A stretch of DNA of 64,000 nucleotides, taken from contig NZ_CP106735.1 in assembly GCF_025639805.1 (NCBI RefSeq), positions 3,939,501-4,003,500 of the forward strand, given 5' to 3'. Positions 59,087 through 64,000 of this stretch are shown piece by piece. The stretch comes from Reichenbachiella carrageenanivorans (GTDB taxonomy: Bacteria > Bacteroidota > Bacteroidia > Cytophagales > Cyclobacteriaceae). The translations under genes and the position numbers were made by a program. The first letter of the stretch is position 1, and the number at the start of each line of letters is the position of its first letter. The notes below the pieces were generated by a model, which was not told the DNA's origin, made no database searches, and saw only the letters and a list, made by a program, of their open reading frames with translations.

Positions 59087-60664
59087 ATGAAAAAAATTAT
59101 ATTGGTATTCCTGCTATCAACTTTTTTTGCAGGATATGATCTATTAGCACAAGATCAGAAGGTTTATAGTCAGTTTTTCATGAACCCTTATGTTATCAAT
59201 CCAGCCTATGCAGGATCCACGGGGTACACTACTATTTTTGGCGTTCATCGCCAGCAATGGTTGGGATTAGAAGACGCTCCTTCTTATTCTCACCTCAGCT
59301 TCAGCGCACCGTTAGAAAACAACATCTCAATCGGAGCTATGGCTTACAACAATACCGAGACACCATTACAGACTTCAGGAGCAAAAATCACAGGAGGCTA
59401 TTTATTACAACTAGACCGCAAGCAATTCATCCGGTTTGGGATGTCTATCGGTGGCGGCTATACCAGTTACGATGTAGATGCAGGAGCAGACCCTACACTG
59501 CTTGCATTAGAGAGTACTTCGTATTTGATGGCAGACCTTGGGGTTTCTTATTACTATGAAAATTTCAATATAGCACTTGCTATCCCCAACCTCATCGGAC
59601 GCAACACTGTAGACGCAAACGCATTCAGCGACATCAAAGTAGCTCCTTACCAAAATCTTACACTACAAGCCAATTACAAACATCTGGTCAATAAAAATTT
59701 CGCGGTTGAACCACACCTTATATATAGATTTGCCACCAAAGATATGCCACAGTATGAAGCCGCAGTGATCGCTCACATAGGCCACGTAGTCTGGGCAGGA
59801 CTCAATTACCGACAAGATGCAGGTATGGGCGCTCTTTTCGGGATCAAAATTCAAGAAAAAGGAGCCATTGGTTTTGCTTATGAATATGGAAAAACTGAAT
59901 TGGACGGGTTTTCTTCTGGTACTTTTGAAGTCAGCCTAGGCCTACAACTGGGAGACAAAAAGAAAAATCAAAAGCAAGCAGTTTCGTTTATTCATAGCTT
60001 CAAAAAATCAAGAAATGAAAAATCAAAGAGCTCAGCTCGCAGCCAGTATCTAGCTCAACAACGAGCTAAAGCAGCAGAGAAAAGAGCACAAGAAGCGGCC
60101 GCTGCTGCAGCAGCGGCCAAGGTAGCAGCAGCTACGCCTGTAGAAACTCCTACCGAAGTAGAACCAACAACACCAACTACTACACCAACAGAAACTGCCA
60201 CATCGACAGCGATGGTTGTACATGAGGCCATTGACCATGATACTCCCCTGCAACACAGAACCACAAATGAAGGCGTTTGGGAAATTGGTGCTACTTACAT
60301 CCAAACACGAGTGGACAGCACCAAAACGAAATCCGTAAAATGGCACGATGCATTGACTGACACACCAGAGCATGAAGAACTACCAAAAAACACGGTAAGA
60401 AAAGGAAATCACTTTCTAGAATTACCTGCTGGTCACCACGTAGTAGCAGCTGAGTTTCCTGAATTCCAAACAGCTGAAGATTACAGTGACGACCTATTTG
60501 AAAGAGGCTTTCATGGAACTATCGTAGGGTACGTTACTGCATTGAAACAGTATTTTGTAGTCGTACACAAAGGAGCCACCATGGGAATTGCCGAAGAAGA
60601 GCAGCGAAAATGGAGCAAGCTCCCAGGCCTAAGTCACGTGTACATATTAAATGTGGTAGAATAA
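59087..60664 (+). CDS. PorP/SprF-family type IX secretion protein with C-terminal SPOR-like extension
   Basis: 525 residues. Signal peptide KKIILVFLLSTFFAGYDLLA, then the PorP/SprF outer-membrane domain to about residue 300: DQKVYSQFFMNPYVINPAYA, GSTGYTTIFGVHRQQWLGLE, SISIGAMAYNNTETP-type strands, VAPYQNLTLQANYKHLVN, YEAAVIAHIGHVVWAGLNYR, and GFAYEYGKTELDGFSSGTFE. Residues about 310-375 are low-complexity Ala/Thr/Pro/Glu. The last 95 residues (GNHFLELPAGHHVVAAEFPE, YFVVVHKGATMGIAEEEQR, HVYILNV) have the alternating pattern of a SPOR-type fold. A large secreted protein begins 6 bp downstream, as for SprF-SprB-like pairs. Confidence 0.85.
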   Translation: MKKIILVFLLSTFFAGYDLLAQDQKVYSQFFMNPYVINPAYAGSTGYTTIFGVHRQQWLGLEDAPSYSHLSFSAPLENNISIGAMAYNNTETPLQTSGAKITGGYLLQLDRKQFIRFGMSIGGGYTSYDVDAGADPTLLALESTSYLMADLGVSYYYENFNIALAIPNLIGRNTVDANAFSDIKVAPYQNLTLQANYKHLVNKNFAVEPHLIYRFATKDMPQYEAAVIAHIGHVVWAGLNYRQDAGMGALFGIKIQEKGAIGFAYEYGKTELDGFSSGTFEVSLGLQLGDKKKNQKQAVSFIHSFKKSRNEKSKSSARSQYLAQQRAKAAEKRAQEAAAAAAAAKVAAATPVETPTEVEPTTPTTTPTETATSTAMVVHEAIDHDTPLQHRTTNEGVWEIGATYIQTRVDSTKTKSVKWHDALTDTPEHEELPKNTVRKGNHFLELPAGHHVVAAEFPEFQTAEDYSDDLFERGFHGTIVGYVTALKQYFVVVHKGATMGIAEEEQRKWSKLPGLSHVYILNVVE

Positions 60665-60670
60665 TCAGCT

Positions 60671-63600
60671 ATGAATAAGAACATCCATACAATGACCAAA
60701 TATATCCTTACCACCTTATTATCTATAGCGTCTATGACTTATGTCCATGCTCAGGCGCCATACATTAATAGCATCAGTCCATCATCCGCAGGCGTAGGTG
60801 AGGTGATCAACATCACAGGAAGCAACTTTACTGGTGTCAATAAAATTTATTTTGGCGGTGTATTGGCGGATAATGCCACGATTTCCGTCAGTCCAAATTA
60901 TATAACTGTTGCAGTTCCTTTTGGAGCTACTTTCGATCAAATAGTAGTCCTCCACCCTACTAACGGGGCAGGCTACTCTAGTCAGAAGTTTAACCCAACT
61001 TATGGTGGGCAATCCACTACAGCCGCAAATGTAGCACTGGCTATGGCTTCAGAAAGTGGTCAACACTTGTTCTCTACTGGACAAAACCAATCTCAAGACT
61101 TATGTGCATGTGATTTTGACAATGACGGTGATTTGGATGTGATCGTATCCAACGTAGAAGGCAACTCCATCACGGTATTTACAAATACCACTTCTGCAGT
61201 AGGTACGGTATCATTTTCAAGTTCGTCTATCATCAACTCATCCCCTGTAACCAACGTAACTTGTGGAGACATAGACGGAGATGGTAAGCCAGACTTCACT
61301 GCCAACGCACTAAGCGATGACGCATCTATCTATATCTATCACAATACATCTACAGTAGCCAATACTATCACTTTTGACCCCATCAAAACGTACAAGTTAC
61401 CACGAACACCCAGTAATGACATCCGAAAGCCTGGCAGAATGGTAATACATGACTTAGATTTGGATGGCAAACCTGAAATTTCTGTAGTTACACAAGGTGA
61501 AAATATCATTTACTACTTTAAAAACAGCAGCACTGTAGGCACCATTGATTTAGAAGACCCAGAACCTCTTACTGCTACCGAAAATGCAGGAGCAGTAGGT
61601 CTTGGAGGCTTTGACGTAGCAGACCTCAACAATGACGGCATGCCTGAACTAGTTGTCTCAAACTTCTCTGGTAATGGCTATTACATTTTCAAAAACAGTA
61701 GTTCGCCTGGCGTACTACTGTTTGACCAACCAGACTACTACCCTACGATAAAGAACATCAACAACCTAAAAACAGGTGATTTGAACAATGATGGTTTTTT
61801 GGACATCGTATTAACCAACGGTGACTTACCAAGTGAAAACTACATCGAAATAGCTCAAAATACGACCAGCAATTCAGGTGGAACCATCTCATTCAACACA
61901 ACTTTCAAAGTCACTGGCATCACATCCAACTGGGGTTTAGACTTCGGAGATATAGATGGTGATGGCAAGCTCGATTTGGCAATAGCCTCATACGGCGTTC
62001 AGGGCTACTTTGCTGTAATGAACAAAAACAACGGCGTAGATACACTAAGTCCTAGCGACTTTGACGTAGCCAAAATTAGCGATACCAATGACACCAAAAA
62101 CATTCTTATAGCAGATGCGGATCATGATGGCAAACCAGATTTCCTTTATATAAGTAAATCCAAATCAGGTCTTGTGGGAAATCTAGGAGTAATGCTCAAT
62201 CAAAACTGTTTTACCCCCGTAATATCCCCTTCTGGCACAATCAAACTTTGTGATGCTGAGTCGATCGACTTAATAGCTCCAGGCTCTGGCTATACTTATC
62301 TATGGGAAAAAGATAATGTACCCCAACCTTCAACGACGAATACACTATCCACATCAACAGCTGGTGTATATACCGTAACCATTGAAGATGGCTGTTCTAC
62401 TACCTCTGCTGCAGTTACTGTAGAAGTAGTTGGAGAGTCTTATACCAGCCCATCATTTACATTCACAGATGCCACTCCTTGTTCTGGCGACGACATTACA
62501 TTAAATGTGAACGCAGGAGCAGGTACAGCATCATATTTATGGTCAGGGCCAAATGGCTTTACCAGTACAGATGAGAACCCAATTCTCACAGGGGTCACTG
62601 CACAGCATTCAGGTAATTATACGGTGACGACCACTTCCAATACATTTGGTTGTCAAAAAACTTCAGCCGAAGTAACACTGACAGTCACAACTACCCCTGT
62701 AGTATCCGTTATCAATCCACTACCGGATTCATTTTGTAGTGGGTCTACCCTAGACTTGTCTACCAATGAATTTTCTGGATACACTTATGATTGGAAATTA
62801 GATGGGGCGAGTTTTACTCCCACTGCCCAAACCGATCCTTCTTTATTAGAAGCCTCGGCTGCAGGAGATTATAGTGTGACCGTTACAGGAAGTGGGTGCT
62901 CATACACCAGTGAGGCTCGTACCTTAAGTGAAGTAGCCCCTCCTGTATCTTCTTTTACTGTCTCAGATGCAGATTTAACCTTTTGTGAAAACACAGCAGC
63001 AATATTTACAGCCAGTTCAACAGGGGCATTCGACATAGAAAATACTTGGGATTTTGGAGATGGGAGTACTCCAGAAACTAGCAACAGCCTCAGCCACACT
63101 TTTAGCAGTAATGGATCGTATGACGTAAGCGTAACTGCCAAATACATCGGCATAGCTAACTGTACTTATACAGCTGCTACACAAGAAATGACTATTGTTG
63201 CGCCTCCTAGCGGAGCAGCACTTGACTTGATCCAATCCACCAATAGCGACCCACTGACCTATGACAAATGTCCAGAAAATGAGGTTACTCTTCTACTGGC
63301 CGACAGTTATATGAGTTATGATTGGGTAGTGAACGGTACCGACACGGTGAGCACTACAGCTGTAGCCAAAGTTTCAACGGAAGCCGAAGTGTATGTGGAA
63401 TTGGTCAACGACGACAATTGTGCCTTTAGAAGCAGCTCCATAGACGTAATCAATTACGCAGGTGGAGGAATAGAAATTTCCACCACCAACCCAAACAGCA
63501 TAGAAGATGACATAGATTTAGGAAAAATCATCAATCTTGAAGACAACCAAACTACTGTTTCGTTGAGCGTGAGCAATACGGCAAATCCAGCATGGGAGCC

Positions 63601-64000
63601 TGCTGCGTATATAGACGACACCACAGCTGTCGATGTCACTGTATCGCGAACTAGTGGAAAACAACTCATCAAAGTATACGGCACAGACGTACTCGGGTGT
63701 AATGTACAAGACTCTGTAACCCTGATTACACCAGGAGTAAGAGCAGATCGCAGTTTCACCCCAAATGGAGACGGCATAGGTGACTGCTGGCAAATCAGCA
63801 ATGTGGGAAGTACAGACTGTGAAGTAGTTATCTTCGACAGTAAAGGAAGACGCATCAGAGACATCGCATTTAATGGCGATACTACGGACGACTGTGTATG
63901 GGATGGCACTAAGTCTGGAGGCTCTCCTCTTCCTGATGGCGTGTATTATTATTTCATAAAATGCTCAGATGGAGATAATGAAGGAAGCGGATCCATTTTT
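60671..64000 (+). CDS. large secreted T9SS type B protein with IPT, FG-GAP and PKD/Ig-like domains (3' end outside window)
   Basis: The frame is open from the ATG at 60671 to the last base (1110 codons seen), so the stop lies beyond. Signal peptide TKYILTTLLSIASMTYVHA, cut before QAPY. Domains: IPT/TIG (about 29-105, INSISPSSAGVGEVINITGS); FG-GAP/VCBS beta-propeller repeats (about 140-515) with calcium loops such as DFDNDGDLDV, DIDGDGKPD, DLNNDGMPE, DLNNDGFLD, DIDGDGKLD, DADHDGKPD; Ig-like repeats from about 517; a PKD-like domain near 790 (NTWDFGDGSTPE); and at about 1025-1105 a gliding-motility C-terminal domain (DRSFTPNGDGIGDCWQISN, VVIFDSKGRRIRDI, WDGTKSGGSPLPDGVYYYFI). It probably uses the adjacent PorP/SprF protein for export and surface attachment. 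Confidence 0.85.
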   Translation, partial: MNKNIHTMTKYILTTLLSIASMTYVHAQAPYINSISPSSAGVGEVINITGSNFTGVNKIYFGGVLADNATISVSPNYITVAVPFGATFDQIVVLHPTNGAGYSSQKFNPTYGGQSTTAANVALAMASESGQHLFSTGQNQSQDLCACDFDNDGDLDVIVSNVEGNSITVFTNTTSAVGTVSFSSSSIINSSPVTNVTCGDIDGDGKPDFTANALSDDASIYIYHNTSTVANTITFDPIKTYKLPRTPSNDIRKPGRMVIHDLDLDGKPEISVVTQGENIIYYFKNSSTVGTIDLEDPEPLTATENAGAVGLGGFDVADLNNDGMPELVVSNFSGNGYYIFKNSSSPGVLLFDQPDYYPTIKNINNLKTGDLNNDGFLDIVLTNGDLPSENYIEIAQNTTSNSGGTISFNTTFKVTGITSNWGLDFGDIDGDGKLDLAIASYGVQGYFAVMNKNNGVDTLSPSDFDVAKISDTNDTKNILIADADHDGKPDFLYISKSKSGLVGNLGVMLNQNCFTPVISPSGTIKLCDAESIDLIAPGSGYTYLWEKDNVPQPSTTNTLSTSTAGVYTVTIEDGCSTTSAAVTVEVVGESYTSPSFTFTDATPCSGDDITLNVNAGAGTASYLWSGPNGFTSTDENPILTGVTAQHSGNYTVTTTSNTFGCQKTSAEVTLTVTTTPVVSVINPLPDSFCSGSTLDLSTNEFSGYTYDWKLDGASFTPTAQTDPSLLEASAAGDYSVTVTGSGCSYTSEARTLSEVAPPVSSFTVSDADLTFCENTAAIFTASSTGAFDIENTWDFGDGSTPETSNSLSHTFSSNGSYDVSVTAKYIGIANCTYTAATQEMTIVAPPSGAALDLIQSTNSDPLTYDKCPENEVTLLLADSYMSYDWVVNGTDTVSTTAVAKVSTEAEVYVELVNDDNCAFRSSSIDVINYAGGGIEISTTNPNSIEDDIDLGKIINLEDNQTTVSLSVSNTANPAWEPAAYIDDTTAVDVTVSRTSGKQLIKVYGTDVLGCNVQDSVTLITPGVRADRSFTPNGDGIGDCWQISNVGSTDCEVVIFDSKGRRIRDIAFNGDTTDDCVWDGTKSGGSPLPDGVYYYFIKCSDGDNEGSGSIF

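Noticed and set aside
60050-60373. Two overlapping Cys-rich frames on the minus strand opposite the Ala/Thr/Pro linker of the PorP/SprF gene
   Set aside because: They arise from the low-complexity coding sequence; no start signal or homology to a real family.

Overview
The window looks like chromosomal DNA of a marine-type Bacteroidetes, most likely in the order Cytophagales (a Reichenbachiella/Marivirga-like organism is my guess, not proven). The reasons are: AT-rich DNA with TAnnTTTG-type -7 promoter elements; a short primary sigma factor without region 1.1; a PorP/SprF protein of the type IX secretion system (T9SS) beside a secreted protein with a gliding-motility type C-terminal domain; fused E1 alpha/beta 2-oxoacid dehydrogenases; and an ExbB-X-ExbD-ExbD operon. 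I see no insertion sequence, prophage, CRISPR array or plasmid feature. The region is core genome, densely packed on both strands.

Layout. 1-6.6 kb: the 3' part of an E1 fusion gene, a secreted CAP protein, a membrane histidine kinase, an HNH nuclease, then the minus-strand unit tsaD-smpB-NlpC/P60-like, whose last gene has lost its catalytic residues. 6.7-13.4 kb: tamB, a small unknown gene, RNase P RNA, and a sigma-54 type response regulator without a DNA-binding domain. 13.4-22 kb: a 38-residue lipoprotein gene with its own terminator, a LuxE-like ligase, a lipoprotein, a second complete E1 fusion, alanine dehydrogenase, an orphan HSDR_N protein, AMP nucleosidase and a UMF1 transporter. 22-24.6 kb: the ExbB/ExbD energy-coupling operon and tRNA-Ser(GGA). 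24.6-31.8 kb: one tightly packed minus-strand operon (flippase-like protein, glycosyltransferase, small protein, SpoIIE phosphatase, polysaccharide deacetylase, glycosyltransferase, TatD, asparaginase) that looks like a regulated envelope-glycan unit. 31.9-41 kb: ruvC, a CBS protein, rpoD, a GAF histidine kinase, a LysM transglycosylase, an O-methyltransferase, a deoxynucleoside kinase and an M49 peptidase. 41-50 kb: a TetR regulator with a candidate operator, small unknown genes, an ABC permease, beta-carbonic anhydrase, an outer-membrane protein and two POT peptide transporters. 50.8-57.4 kb: a complete trpEGDCFBA operon. 57.5-64 kb: a TerB-like protein, an outer-membrane barrel protein with Fur-like sites, and the PorP/SprF gene plus a giant secreted protein that runs off the window.

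Regulation is the most interesting layer. Upstream of trpE there is an unlisted leader-peptide gene with three consecutive Trp codons, followed by an intrinsic terminator and a competing antiterminator pairing: a complete ribosome-mediated attenuator. Upstream of rpoD there is a near-perfect sigma-54 (-24/-12) promoter, in the same window as a sigma-54 activator-like regulator. A perfect 11-bp inverted repeat follows the tetR gene, and two Fur-like boxes precede an outer-membrane protein gene. All functional calls come from reading the translated sequence and from family knowledge; no database search was run.
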